DNA of 64,000 nt, from contig OX419760.1 of assembly GCA_948567375.1 (NCBI GenBank), forward strand, positions 22,382,001 to 22,446,000. The letters run 5' to 3'. A program made the position numbers and the translations under genes. The stretch is from Lunularia cruciata. Lineage: Eukaryota > Streptophyta > Marchantiopsida > Lunulariales > Lunulariaceae. The notes beneath the pieces were generated by a model. The model worked only from the letters and a program-made list of their open reading frames with translations, had not been told where the DNA came from and made no database searches. Shown in pieces: positions 23,482 to 34,439 of this stretch. Position 1 is the first letter of the stretch, and every line of letters begins with the position of its first letter.

Positions 23482-24217
23482 TATAATACCAAGGGTTAGC
23501 CATATGATCTAGATGTTAAATTTGGTTTGGTAACATCTAGAATGATGTTATACATGATGGTCAAAATAGATCAGATAGAAGTATCACCAAAAGAGTACTT
23601 CTACTAATAGGGCAGAAACCGAAATAGACTTGAGAACCTTGGAACCAATAGCTAGACATATGATTTAAAGGTGAGAATTGGTTTGGTAACATCTAGAAAG
23701 ATGTTACACATGATGGACTAAACAGATCAGAAAGAGGTATCACCAAGAGGGGACTTCTATTAATAGAGTAGGAACCAAAATATGCCTGAAATCTTTGAAG
23801 GCAATTTCGGAGGCCTAACGGATGAATTAGGCCTTGAAAATGTGCAGATTCCCCCCAATAGAGGAAAGATTGGCCTTCCCTCCCCCCTGCTTTTTCTCGT
23901 CAAGAGCTTTCCAATGGTACCTTACTCACGTGATTTTGAGATTCCTACAAGAAGATTCCCTAAAAGATTCCCTCTGGTCAAAGCTTGTTTGACCAACCAG
24001 ATAGGACCTAGACCAGACAGGTCACCCATCCAATTAAGTAATCCAAGGGTGGAGCTTGCTGACATGTCACCTATCTTTGTCCCTAATTGTATGGTGGAGC
24101 TTCCTTGGAGGAGATCCTCTTTGTCTATATAATAAAGAGAAGGTGATCCCTTGGGGCATCGAATGTTTGAGTGTGCAATCTGTGTTTTCTCTCTTCTCTT
24201 GTCCTCGGAGTATTACA
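23482..24217 (+). repeat. C1 3' LTR
   Basis: 736 bp, begins TATAATACC and ends TTACA, collinear with the 5' LTR. It contains two diverged copies of a roughly 130-bp unit in its first half (about 23,497-23,630 and 23,646-23,777); C2 and the solo C LTR have one. Confidence 0.9.
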
Positions 24218-25510
24218 ATTTCTATGGGAGCAAGGAGGAGCACTTTGAGCACCTAATCAAGGTCTTGCAATGCTTGGATGAAGCAAATGCATCACTCAAC
24301 CCAAATGAGTGCATTTTTGGTTGTGAGGAGGTCTAGTTTTGAGGCACATCATCTCCAAGGATGGAATAGCAGTTGATCATAAGAAGGGAGGAAAATCTCA
24401 TACCTTCTATTCCTTTCAAGCTTGACAAAGTTACACCAATTCTTGGGGATGGTTGGGAACTATAGGAAGTTTAGTTTCTCATTCTCCAAAAAGGCTTATG
24501 CATTGACCATCTACATGAAGAAGAGTGTAGAATACATGGTGATTTTTTAGGACAAAGAAGCTCTCAAAGTTTTTGAGGACTTCAAGCAATCCCTTGTTGT
24601 AGCTCCAATTCTTGCTAAACCTCCAATTGGAGTAAGCCTTTTATCCTCTATATTGATGATTCCAATGTAGCTATAGGATGCACTCTTAGTCAATTAGACC
24701 AAGATAGGTATGATCATCCAATAGATTATGCTAGTAGGCAGATAGTTTTAGTAGAAAAGAATTACTCTGTCATGGAGAGAGAAGGGTTGGCAATGATATT
24801 TGGTCTCAAGAAGTTTAGACACTACTTAATTGGAGGTAAAGCCACAATTATCACGGATCACAAGGCTTTGAAGTACATCTTCAACAAGCCTAATGTAGAG
24901 GGGAGACTAGCAAGGTAGATGATACTCTTGTCTGAGTATGACTACACCATTGAAGGTAGGCCAGGGAAGAAATATCAAATGTTGATTTATTATCTAAGGC
25001 CTATGATCATAATGGAGATGAGCCAGTGGATGATTCCTTCTTGGATGAGGAGTTCATGACAATCTTAATCACTCAAGAGGTTCCAAAGGAGTACAAGGAT
25101 ATTGTAGACTTTGTTACAAGAGGTAACTACCCAAGGAGGTGATGCAAAGAAGTCAAGGAAGGATCAACTCATGGAATTGGAAGAGGAAAAAGTAGTTGCT
25201 ATGGTCTGAGTAGAGCAAGCCCAAAGGAAACTAAAGGAGAGCTATGAGGTAAGGCAAGAAGAAGGTGGAGCCTTTCAAAGAAGGTGATTAGGTAATGTTG
25301 TTTGATTCTATTCAATCAAGAGAGTGCAAAAGAAGTTTTTGCTTGAGTACTTTGGACCTTTCATAGTGGAGAAGGTATAGTGCAATTACACATATGATCT
25401 CAAGGAGTTATGAAGAAGACACTTTGATAGGATTAACCATGATAAGTTGAAGATGTATCATAAAAGGTAGAGAGACTTTACTTTGAGGACAAAGTGAAAT
25501 CTTAGTCCGA
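24218..25510 (+). pseudogene. element B reverse transcriptase (second half), RNase H and C-terminal end
   Basis: Resumes at YGSKEEHFEHLIKVLQCLDEA, directly continuing the RT broken at 17,607. RNase H follows with SNVAIGCTLSQLDQD, MEREGLAMIFGLKKFRHYL and ITDHKALKYIF. After about 25,140 the sequence jumps from the spacer that normally precedes integrase to its last part (FGPFIVEKVQ, NHDKLKMYHKR). The HHCC and catalytic core of integrase, about 1 kb, are absent. Confidence 0.75.
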
Positions 25511-25522
25511 GGGTAATGTAAA

Positions 25523-26212
25523 TGTAACATCTATTTGTGCATGTATGTGCTATTGTGATATTTAGTTTGGTATTGTAAGTACTTCAGAGATATTATTTAT
25601 ATAGAATTAAAGGATTTTTTTATATTAGTCATGATTAGTTATAGATAATCATAGCTAAGATAGAAGGGACCTTACTTTAGAGGAAGTGGAAAAGAGGAGC
25701 ACCATTATTTTAGATTCTAGTGTGTTGACTTGGTATTGTTCCTAAGTGTTTGGCTTTGAGGAAAGAGTTGAGAACTCTTGGGTCCACAAATCCTTTTGTT
25801 TTGGATTCTTCTATAGTCCAAGGATAGCCTATGTGAAGGAATCCTTGACTTAGTGGTTGGATCAAGATAAGACCACATGCTTAGGAGAATATTGTTATGA
25901 GTATAGATATTCCTTTAGCTTTTTGACTTTATTTGACTTTTAGCCTAGTAACTTGAGTTACTCCAATAATAAGTAACTTTGGTACATAATTATTTCACAA
26001 GTATATAAACTAAGGGTGAGGAGGTACTCATCATCCTTTCATTTGCAATATCTCTCTCTCATGGAGTTTACTAGTGAGCAATGTCTTGAGTCTTGGAGTG
26101 TTAGCCTTGGAGGAGTATGATGGAGTTGGGATTCTTTGCTTTCTTAGTCCATGGTGCACTACCATAATAACCATCAGAGGTTCATTCTAAGTGAGAGACA
26201 AGCTGGCTCACA
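25523..26212 (+). repeat. element B 3' LTR
   Basis: 690 bp, begins TGTAACATC and ends GGCTCACA, collinear with 12,638-13,323. A1 coding sequence follows directly. Confidence 0.85.
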
Positions 26213-26234
26213 AGCCGCACTATCTTGAGGATTT

Positions 26235-26519
26235 GAGGTTTTGCCATCTGGAGTCCTTGTGTTAGAAGGATGTGATGGTGTTGTTTGGAAGGATCATGTA
26301 TGCATTTGTACGCCATTCCACCTCTCAAATGTGGATGGTACTATGGACCCAAGCTTAGCACTTGTATAGGCAACCTTGCGGTGTATGTTATGCAACTCTT
26401 TTGGAGGAGCTGCTACTATGTTAGTGTGTGAGAGTTGTTCAAGAGGATGGCATATGGCATGTTTGACTCCTCTCATGGTGATTCCTCAAAGACAATGGTC
26501 ATGTCCTAGATGTACTTGA
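26235..26519 (+). pseudogene. A1 polyprotein C-terminus with PHD finger
   Basis: Ninety-four codons in one frame ending at TGA 26517-26519, with one internal TAG at 26367-26369. The opening VLPSGVLVLEGCDGVVW has extra Cys and His residues after it (CICTPFH). The PHD finger is at 26382-26513: C-x2-C-x11-C-x2-C-x4-H-x2-C-x13-C-x2-C, with Trp two residues before the seventh ligand, the classical C4HC3 signature. All eight zinc ligands are intact. PHD fingers usually read histone H3 tails. The A2 copy (34,121-34,408) runs from integrase into the same module without a break, showing that it belongs to the polyprotein. Confidence 0.88.
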
Positions 26520-27333
26520 CTTATAGCTAGTTCATCCTTTGTATGGTATAGATTGCAGACATGCGACTAACAATGGGCCTTGATAGCACTTGGTCTCTTG
26601 ATCTTTGCCCACCATTATAGCATATACTTGGAGTAGATGGCTATCTAGAGTTAGAGGGACCTAACCGCCAACTAGGGGAGCAATTGTGGTACTTGAGAGT
26701 GCATGTATGACTTATGTGTGAGTTGTGCTTCTATAGTGTGTGATGTTGACAGCAATGTATGTTGTGTAGTGATGTATATATGCATGACAACTATCATGCT
26801 ACTTGTAATGTTGCACCTAGATTGCTCGGACTCTAGAGTAGTAGTGTTGGTAGTTAGAAGTATTTTGGTAGTTACTCATAGACTACTTGTGGAAGATCAA
26901 ATTTTGTGTTCAGTGTATTGACTACATGGTGAGGCCCACCATTTTTACCATCAAGTGTGCCATTAGTGGGACCGTTATGGTTGGAGACCTAGGTCAAGAT
27001 CAAGGAGTATACTTTCAAAGTGCAACTCTAGAGAACTCACTTCTTTGATGTTGAGCCTTTGAGTTTTTGGCTATGGTGGACAGAGGCCAATGAGCATCAC
27101 CTAGAATCTTTTAGCTAGAGTAAGTGTGGCTTGATTGTAATCAATGTCCAGTTGTTGGCAGATTGTTGCATGACAAATCAAGTACTAATCGGATTGAGTT
27201 TGATTTGAGTTGTGAACAAACTCATTATTATGGCACTTGAAAGTCCATGTATGATTTATGTGTGAATTTCATTTCTATAGTGTGTAATGTTGATAGCAAT
27301 GTATATTGTGTTGCAATGTATATATGCATAATA
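26520..27333 (+). repeat. A1 3' untranslated end and right terminal repeats (R-M-R)
   Basis: After the PHD frame come about 165 bases of untranslated sequence with the purine-rich CTAGGGGAGCAATTG. Then segment R (26685-26795, beginning TGTGGTACTTGAG), segment M (about 26796-27226), a TTAT-type spacer, and a second R (about 27229-27333). The A2 equivalent has a stronger purine tract before R, at about 33,950-33,970 on the minus strand. The left end of A1 has only M. Confidence 0.65.
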
Positions 27334-30060
27334 GGGATGTATAAGGCATAGAGAGGTGGTTGCTAGATTTCATCAATTTTGAGTGGGAGATTGGCCTGCC
27401 CTACAAGAGGAGTTAGTTAGGGATGCACATTTTAAAAGATCAATTTTACCATAGGATACCACAAGTCCACTTGATTACAATGGTGTAGGACATTGTGTTA
27501 GGCAAGAGAGTTTAGTAGAGCAGCACAAGCACTACACACTTTGTCTATGGCTAGTCCCACAAATGAGACTATCTCTTCTCTATGCTCACTACATCATATG
27601 GCAGAAGAGGAAGTACCATTAGAGATCTTAGACTGTCAACTTGAGTAGCTTTTTTGTCTTCATAGGTCACTTTTTGCACAAGCATTGTGCACTACCACTT
27701 GCCTCTTCTCAAGAGGCTTCTCAATAGTGGTATATGAGCATCTTAGAGATTTCTTTTCAGAAAATGATCCTTTTAGTGGATTTACCAAGCTATTTTAGGT
27801 GTCTATAACAATAGCAAGGAGAGATATTCCTATGTCAATTAGTTAGGTGTTAAGGGTTAGTCAAATTCTCATGATGGAAAAGAGCACAAGGGCATTAGAC
27901 AGATTGCTATTAGAGATATCTTTTTGTGCTTGGTTAGCCGCACCATTGTCCTTCAACATCGATCTCACTTTTGAGAGCACCTTACTCCACATCAGTTTGG
28001 AGTAGCTACACTTGGAGGTTACAACATTATTTCTCCATGCATCATGGCACTCTTAGGTATCCATCCGGAATGGGTTGTCCTACAAGTGGATATTGAGGAT
28101 GCTTGATAGCATCTTTCAAGCATCCATCTTTAGAGAGCTTAAGGAGGCCAGTGGATCCTTGGCAAGTCTCATTCCTTATGTCTGGTCATTCTATAGGTCT
28201 CCTACTTCCCTTTTCTACCAGCATGGGTGGTCACCAAAGGGAGTCATTATCTTGGAGTTTGTTGTTGGTACATGATATGGAAATCCTTTAGGGGTACCTT
28301 AGTTTGTCATGCCTTAATTTAGAGCCCTCTTATCTACTACTTTGGCCATGCCATGTTGTTTATTTCCCTCATTAGCAGATGATACACACCTCATGGGCCC
28401 CATAGATCAGATTAGGTAAGCCTTTGATCACTTGACAACCAAGTTACATCTTGTAGGCTTGAGAATCAAGGTATCAAAGTGCAGAGCATGCTCCTCTTCA
28501 AGTATCCCTCCCCATATCGAGCTTCCAAAGGGGTGTGTCACATTTACAAATGGACTATGTATTCTTGGAGTGCCAATAAGATATGAGGATTTTGTCACAT
28601 GCTTCTTAAGCATTGCTCTTGCAAAGAATATTCTCTATGTAGATGACCTTCCTCTACTAGGAGATCCATAGGTAGTACTTGGTATATTCTCCTCTAGTTT
28701 ATATCCCATTGTCTAACTTACCTTCTCCACATGGTTCCCCCTTCCTTGACTTTCCTATCACGTCCAAGAGTTTTTGATAAGAGTGTTATGGGAGTCGCTG
28801 GTGATATCATTAGACCAAGGACATTTGAGTGTGTGATGGGGGATTTGGCATGTAGACAAATATCTCTATCAATCTTGTGCAAAGGGGTAGGCCTATTATC
28901 TATGGAGGAGATGGCACCTATAGCATTTTTGGGTAGTTGTGCTCTCTTGGCACCCTTACTTTCCTTCCATTTTGTGGTTGCTAATAGGCTAGTTTTGGAG
29001 GCTTATGTGACCAAGGGGAAGGAGGGGTATTTTTCTCTATATATTATTGTGGTAGACAAGAGATGGTATATCTATGGGCATGAGAAAATCTTCCATCCTT
29101 TGCTTTACTACCATCAGATTGGAGCAAAGTTTTTTGATCTTTCTTGATGGAGCAACAATGTCAACATATACTACATTCTCTCTTAGTTGACTCATCCATT
29201 CCTTGGGCCACTAGAACATATCTTCACTCTTGCTCCGGAAAGTGTGCAGGCTCTTGAATCCTAGCTAGATTGTGTATTAGGGAATTTTGACTAGCACTAG
29301 CCACTTTCTCTACAATGATGAGGTTCTACCTAGGTTTGGTTCACCTGTCTATATCTTCATTACTCACTTGTGAGTGTGGTTCTACACTAGATGTAGCAGC
29401 AGTCTATATGACATGGTGTCCTTATGGAGAAGAGAAGATAGCTATCCATGATGCCATCAGCAATATAGTGTTTGTTATGGCACAAGAGAGTGGATATCTT
29501 GCTTCAAAGGAACATTCATATTCTTTGCAGACAACATGTGTCAAAGTAGACTTATGCTTGCTTGCTCCAAGATGATCAGGTGATAGTGGTAGATGTTGTG
29601 GTTGTAGACCTTGTGCATGATGCAAATTTGGAGGGAGTGATTACTCATCCTCCTGGATGGGCGGCAAGCAGAGCAGTAGGACACAAAAGTCTCCAAGTAT
29701 AGAGGTATGCAACAAGGTCACCTCTTTGTTCCTCTAGCCTTGGAGTTATCTCAAGCAATAGACATGGCATTTGACACATTCGTGAGGGAGTACATGAGAG
29801 CTTATCATATTAGATGCTAGGAAGTACCACTCTCACTCTCATACTTTGTAGCATACTTTAGACAGCATGTGTCTATTGCTCTACAAAGAGCATTTGGCTG
29901 TTGCAATCCATTGGAGAGCAATCACTCAAGGTGATGCTAATTTGGATGCTCTAGTAGTTTGTAGACCTTATGACTTGCATAGCTTGGATATCTTAGGTGT
30001 GGTAGGGCAGATTTCTCATATCGATACTATTGGTGCCTAGCCTCCCATTCTATCTCTTTT
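27334..30060 (+). mobile_element. LINE 1, 3' part with reverse transcriptase
   Basis: Resumes the LINE frame cut at 4,283 (REVVARFHQF). RT-domain blocks include IFRELKEASGSLASLIPYV (near 28,115), SLADDT holding the catalytic Asp pair (about 28,367-28,384), GCVTFTNGLCILGVP, VDDLPLLGDP, ACRQISLSILCKGVGLLSMEE and CECGSTLDV with downstream Cys and His. The end reads FRQHVSIALQRAF near 29,880. Many stops and frameshifts are present. No endonuclease domain was identified. Confidence 0.7.
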
Positions 30061-31886
30061 GTCTTTCCCTTGTACAACTTGATGGGGTGGGGTCTTCCCA
30101 TCCTAAATGTGTTTTATGTGGTTACCTTATCTCTCTACTTTAAGCGTCAAAGACCGGATGATCCAGAGTCACATTTGTTGCATTGTCACCTAAATTTTAA
30201 AATTAATTGATGAGCTCATTGGGAAAAAATACTATGCTAGACTTTGCTTTGAAGGTACTGTAGTATACATTGTCATAATAAGAATCATACTATAATAGAG
30301 CCCGACATAAAACAAAGATGTGATCAAGGGGGAAGTGATATGGAATCAATGATTGATTGCACCAAAACCAGCTGGGTATTGGATGTGGTCAACTCAATGT
30401 ATTTAATAACATTAGAATATGTTATGAATCTACATTTATGTGTCAACTGGTCTGTAAAAGTGAAAGGTGAAGGTAAAAGTATATAAAAGTTCCATATAAG
30501 ATTAGAATGTGATGTATAATAGTGGTATGTGTGTATTAGGAGATTCCTTTTTCTGTGTTTTTTAATTATAAACTAGTTATTTCTAAACTAATTGTATATG
30601 TCTTGTATGTTTTAAGTTTTTTTAAATATTTATGGATTGTTATATTACTATTTATGATTGCAGAATTAGCCCTATTGGATGTTTATGCCAACTTATAGCT
30701 CTCTAAGTCATTCTCTTACTAATTTCATTAAAAAAATAAAAATGTCTGCAAATCATTACAGCACCTCATACCACGAATCAATTCCTAGGATCTTGGAATA
30801 GAACCTACATTTACAAACAATTGTTAGTGCACATGGTCTTGTAAACCCCGTTTGAAACCCAAAAAGCTAAAATCAAGAGTTGAAAAGAAAAAAGGAAGAT
30901 AATACATTATCCAAATCAGAAATAAATAATTTGGAGAATTGTTCTAATTTAAATGAATCTATATGCAGTAAGGCAATGTTAGTAATAAGATCAAACTCAA
31001 GCATTTCATTCAAGTCCTTGATGATCGTATAAATTGTAACAGAAGATATGTTGAGAGCTTGGGTTGAATCCAATCATCTTTGTATTACTAATACCCTAAA
31101 AGATTTGTATTACAATTAATTCTTTACCTTTCTCTAACAGATTTCATCGGGGAAAAGTATCAAATGAAAATGAAAGATACTAAGCTTTGGATGTGCAAAT
31201 AAGTTTTATCATTATGATTTTTATAAAATAACTCTTAATTACTCTAAACCCAATAACTCTTATCTTACTCTAAACCTTGGAATACTTTGTTTAAACATTC
31301 ATTCATAAGAGTTATTCAAGCTGTGAAGTCAAGCCACGTGCATCTAATTGCAATCTAATTCAAATCAATCTCATTATGTAAAAAAAAAAAAAAAAAAGGT
31401 TGAGATTTTGGGTAAGAGTATATAAAATTATATTCTGAATCTAAAGATTGAAGACCCTGACTAAAGTATATTTAGCATTTTGTTAGAGCTAAAATTATAA
31501 TTTTTGTTCGATAGAAGGTGCAGAATATTGTTATGGAGGTTTGGGTAAGGGTGAAATTCTTTGCACGAGAATATGACGAGTGAAGCAATAGCTATTATTA
31601 TTTCTGAGTGGAACAACAACCACTATACTAAAAGAAGCTTTGGATGCCTTTGTACCTTCTTCATTTGAAGTGTTTGGTTAGCTATACCACAAATTTTATG
31701 CAATTTGAGATTCAATATTAACAATGGAAATCATAGTATTTTCATAAGCAAATGAACATCATCTATTATTAAGGCATATAATTCACTCTCAAAAACACTT
31801 AGACATTGGCCTTATATTGAAATGAAGTTGGAATAGATGCTTCTTTTTAACTACAATATGTTCCTCTATTTGAAAGGTAGACGTTA
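30061..31886. other. AT-rich host spacer
   Basis: No supported gene or RNA. It contains a run of 19 A (31380-31398) and a 66-codon minus-strand frame (30873-31073) too short and AT-rich to trust. The last 74 bases recur after the A2 cluster. Confidence 0.45.
31813..31886 (+). repeat. left copy of a ~75-bp repeat flanking the A2 cluster
   Basis: From TTGAAATGAAGTTGGAAT to TTGAAAGGTAGACGTTA. It is roughly 80 percent identical by eye to 43,363-43,438 on the other side of the cluster, in the same orientation. It is far longer than an integrase target duplication. Confidence 0.6.
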
Positions 31887-32555
31887 TGTCACAACATCTG
31901 TAGCGCCAAAGCTAGTTTTCTCGGACATTGGAATGGTAATGTTAGCAGTAATAGGTATTTTGGTAATTACTCATGGAATAATTTTTGACAGTTTGATCTC
32001 ATGTTAGGGTTACTAATCATATGGTGGGACCCACCATCACTTGCACCATTTGCACTATTTGATGTGCCATCAGCAGCGCCATTAGGACTGGTGAGCTAGG
32101 TCAAGTAGAGGAGTATACTTTCAAAGTGTAGCTCCAAAGAGCTCACCTCTTTGATATTGATCTTTTGAGTTCATGGCTATGATGGACAAAGATTGGCGAG
32201 TGTCACCTAGAGTCGCTTAGCTAGAGTGAGTGTGGCTTGACTGTAATCAATGCCAAATTTTTGGCAGATTGTTTAGTGAAGGAGTGAGTAAAGATTTGAT
32301 TTGAGTGTGATTTGAGTGGAAGAATGAACTGACCACATCATAGAGGTGAGAGTAAGGGGAGAATTGAGTGCGGGAATGGATGATCTTGGTGGTATCTCCA
32401 AGCTTGGTTGATTGTTGATACATTTGATTGTGGTCCTAGATTTCCTTGAGAGTGATCATGTGCAGAAGCACTAGCCAAATTTTTGAGAATTGAGTCAAAT
32501 TGCAACAATGGGTGCTTGATTTGAACCCAAGGATGTGAAATCAAGATTGATTTGT

Positions 32556-33083
32556 TGTAATATTCTAAGGATAGAACTCCTAAGAGAATTACAAGAGAAG
32601 AAATACAAAGCTTCAGCACTCAATACTTTGATGCCCTAAAGGAGCACCTTATCTTTATTGTATAGCAAAGAGGATCCCCTCAAAAGAAGCTCCACCCTTG
32701 GATCAAATACGTGGATGGGTGACATGTGAGCAAGCTTCACCCTTAGATTAGTTGCAATAGTAGTTGCAATTATAGTAAACTCAAAACAACATGGGTAAGG
32801 TACCATTGGAAAGCTCTCAATGAGACAAATATGAGGGAAGAAGGCAATGCTTGTTATACCAAAGGAGAGGTAATCTTTCCATTTTTTAAGTTTGATTCAT
32901 CCATTTAAGCCTCAAAATTGGTTTTAAAATTTCAAGGTGTTTTTGACCTTTGTCCTATTAGTAGAAGTAATCTTTTGGTGACACCTCTATCTAATCTAAT
33001 TAGACTATCATATATAACATCCTTCTAGATATTACAAAGCCAATTTTCACCTCTAGATAATATGTCTAGCTAATGGTATTACA
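32556..33083 (-). repeat. solo LTR of family C
   Basis: 528 bp. On the minus strand it begins TGTAATACCA and ends TTACA, matching the LTRs of C1 and C2, with one copy of the unit that is doubled in C1. Family A leader lies on its left and a family A repeat fragment on its right. The 5-bp flanks TTTGT and AGTGT match at only three positions. Confidence 0.8.
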
Positions 33084-33089
33084 AGTGTG

Positions 33090-33395
33090 AATTGAGCCTT
33101 TGAGTTCTTGGCTATGGTGGATAGAGGCTGATGAGCATCACCTAGAGTCTCTAAGCTAGAGTGGGTGTAGCTTGAACATATTCAGTGCTTGATTGTTGGT
33201 AGATTGTTGAGTGAAGGATTGAGTATAGATTTGATTTGAGTGTGATTTGAGTGGAAGAATGGATTAATTACATTATTGTGACACTTTAGAGTTCATATAT
33301 GACTTATATGTGAGTTGTGTTATAGTATATGATGTTCATGTTGTTGGTTGTTATGTTGTTGGTTGTGTAGCAATGTATATATGCATGAAAATAAT
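33090..33395 (+). repeat. family A repeat fragment: end of M joined to R
   Basis: The last 180 bases or so of M, a TTAT-type spacer, then R (about 33,275-33,395), the same order as at 27,226-27,333 in A1. It abuts the minus-strand M end at 33,396 in an inverted junction. Confidence 0.6.
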
Positions 33396-33947
33396 TAGTT
33401 CATTCTTCCACTCAAATCACACTCAAATTAGATCTATACTTAATCCTTCACTTAACAATCTATCAACAATCAAGCACTGATTACAATCAAGCCACAACCA
33501 CTCTAGCTAAGAGACTCCAAATAATGTTCACCAGCCTATGCCTACCATATCCAAGGACTCAAAGGCTCAAAATCAAAGAGGTGAGCTCTCTAGAGCTTCA
33601 CTTCAAAATTATACCTCTTTGCTTGACTTAGGTCTCCACCCCCAACGGCATCATTGATGGCACATCTGATGGTGCAAAGGGTGCAAGTGATGGTGAGTCC
33701 CACCATGTGATTAATAGCCCTAACATGAAATTGGACCACCAATAAGTGTACCATGAGTGACTACCAAAATACCTATGATTGCCAACACTACCATTCTTGC
33801 ATCCGAGCAAACTAGCTTTGCCATTACAAATGTTGTGAAAATTATCATGTGTATATACATCACTACACAACATGCATTACTATCAATATCATAAAGTATA
33901 GAAACACAACTCACACATAAGTCATACATGAACTCTAAAGTGTCACA
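33396..33947 (-). repeat. A2 right terminal repeat (R-M), minus strand
   Basis: On the minus strand it begins TGTGACAC after the polypurine tract GAAGGGGAGGGG (about 33,953-33,965). It runs through R and M and stops at the inverted junction. Confidence 0.7.
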
Positions 33948-34120
33948 ATCACCCCTCCCCTTCGTTGGCAATTAGGTCCATCTAACTCTAGAGAGCCATC
34001 TACCCTAAGTATGTATTATGCCCTGTGGTAGGCAAAGATCAGGAGGCTAGGTGCTATCGAGCCCCATCATTAGTTGCTTGTCTGCAATCTACACCCTATA
34101 AAAGGTGAACTAGCTATATG

Positions 34121-34408
34121 TCAAGTACATCTAAGACATAACCATTATCCTTGAGGAATCATCATGAAAGGAGGAGTCAAACATGCCATATGCCATCCTC
34201 TTGATTAGCTATCACACACCAACATAGTAGAAACTCCACAAGAAGAGCCACATAACATACACTTCAAGCATGCATGTACTAGTGCTAAGCTTGGGTCTAT
34301 AGTACCATCAATGTTTGGGGAGTGGCATGGTGCACAATTGTACATGTAGTCCTTCTAAATAATACCATCACATCCTTCCAACACAAGGACTCCAAAAGGC
34401 AAAACCTC
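34121..34408 (-). pseudogene. A2 polyprotein C-terminus with PHD finger
   Basis: Ninety-five codons ending at TGA 34121-34123. The PHD finger is at 34127-34261, with the same spacing as A1 except one extra residue before the last pair. Ligands seen: CMLC, the first Cys of the second pair, His in GWHMAC with its Cys, and the final CLRC. The second Cys of the second pair is now TAA, and two further TAG/TAA codons occur. Upstream the frame runs without a gap from the integrase tail (APMTLDV near 34,460). Confidence 0.8.
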
Positions 34409-34439
34409 ATGCACTCTTGACATAATGCAACATGTAGTA

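Larger units (their letters stand above)
17608..24217 (+). mobile_element. chromovirus C1 (Ty3/gypsy with chromodomain)
   Basis: Youngest-looking element of the window, 6.6 kb, complete from LTR to LTR. The target duplication is GTTTC (17603-17607) against ATTTC (24218-24222), differing by one transition. Order: LTR, tRNA-iMet primer site, gag, CCHC knuckle, protease, RT, RNase H, integrase, GPF motif, chromodomain, polypurine tract, LTR. By eye the LTRs differ at roughly 15 positions in their first 360 bases, mostly transitions. About a dozen stops interrupt an otherwise collinear polyprotein. Confidence 0.93.
12638..26212 (+). mobile_element. Ty3/gypsy element B, inserted in A1 and split by C1
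   Basis: Own sequence 12,638-17,607 and 24,218-26,212, about 7 kb. Order: 5' LTR, leader, upstream cysteine-containing frame, gag, protease, reverse transcriptase, RNase H, a C-terminal GPF-type end and the 3' LTR. The integrase core is missing. A1 integrase reads up to its left edge, and the A1 PHD-containing tail begins after its right edge. The flanks AGGCA and AGCCG are only weakly alike, so the target duplication is not proven. Confidence 0.75.
4284..27333 (+). mobile_element. Ty3/gypsy element A1 with methyltransferase and PHD modules (split by B and C1)
   Basis: Composite outer LTR retrotransposon inserted in LINE 1. Its own sequence is 4,284-12,637 and 26,213-27,333, about 9.5 kb. 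Order: terminal repeat, leader, gag with CCHC knuckles, aspartic protease, cytosine-5 DNA methyltransferase, reverse transcriptase and RNase H, integrase, PHD finger, 3' terminal repeat block. A short duplication of LINE sequence flanks it: GGGA at 4280-4283 and at 27334-27337, sharing GGGATGT if the boundaries slide. With a 4-bp duplication the left terminus begins TG and the right ends TA (CA in a related sequence). Many stops and some frameshifts make it inactive. Confidence 0.8.

Noticed and set aside
12633-26217. Clear target-site duplication for element B
   Set aside because: AGGCA and AGCCG agree at only three of five positions. The insertion rests on the interrupted A1 polyprotein instead.
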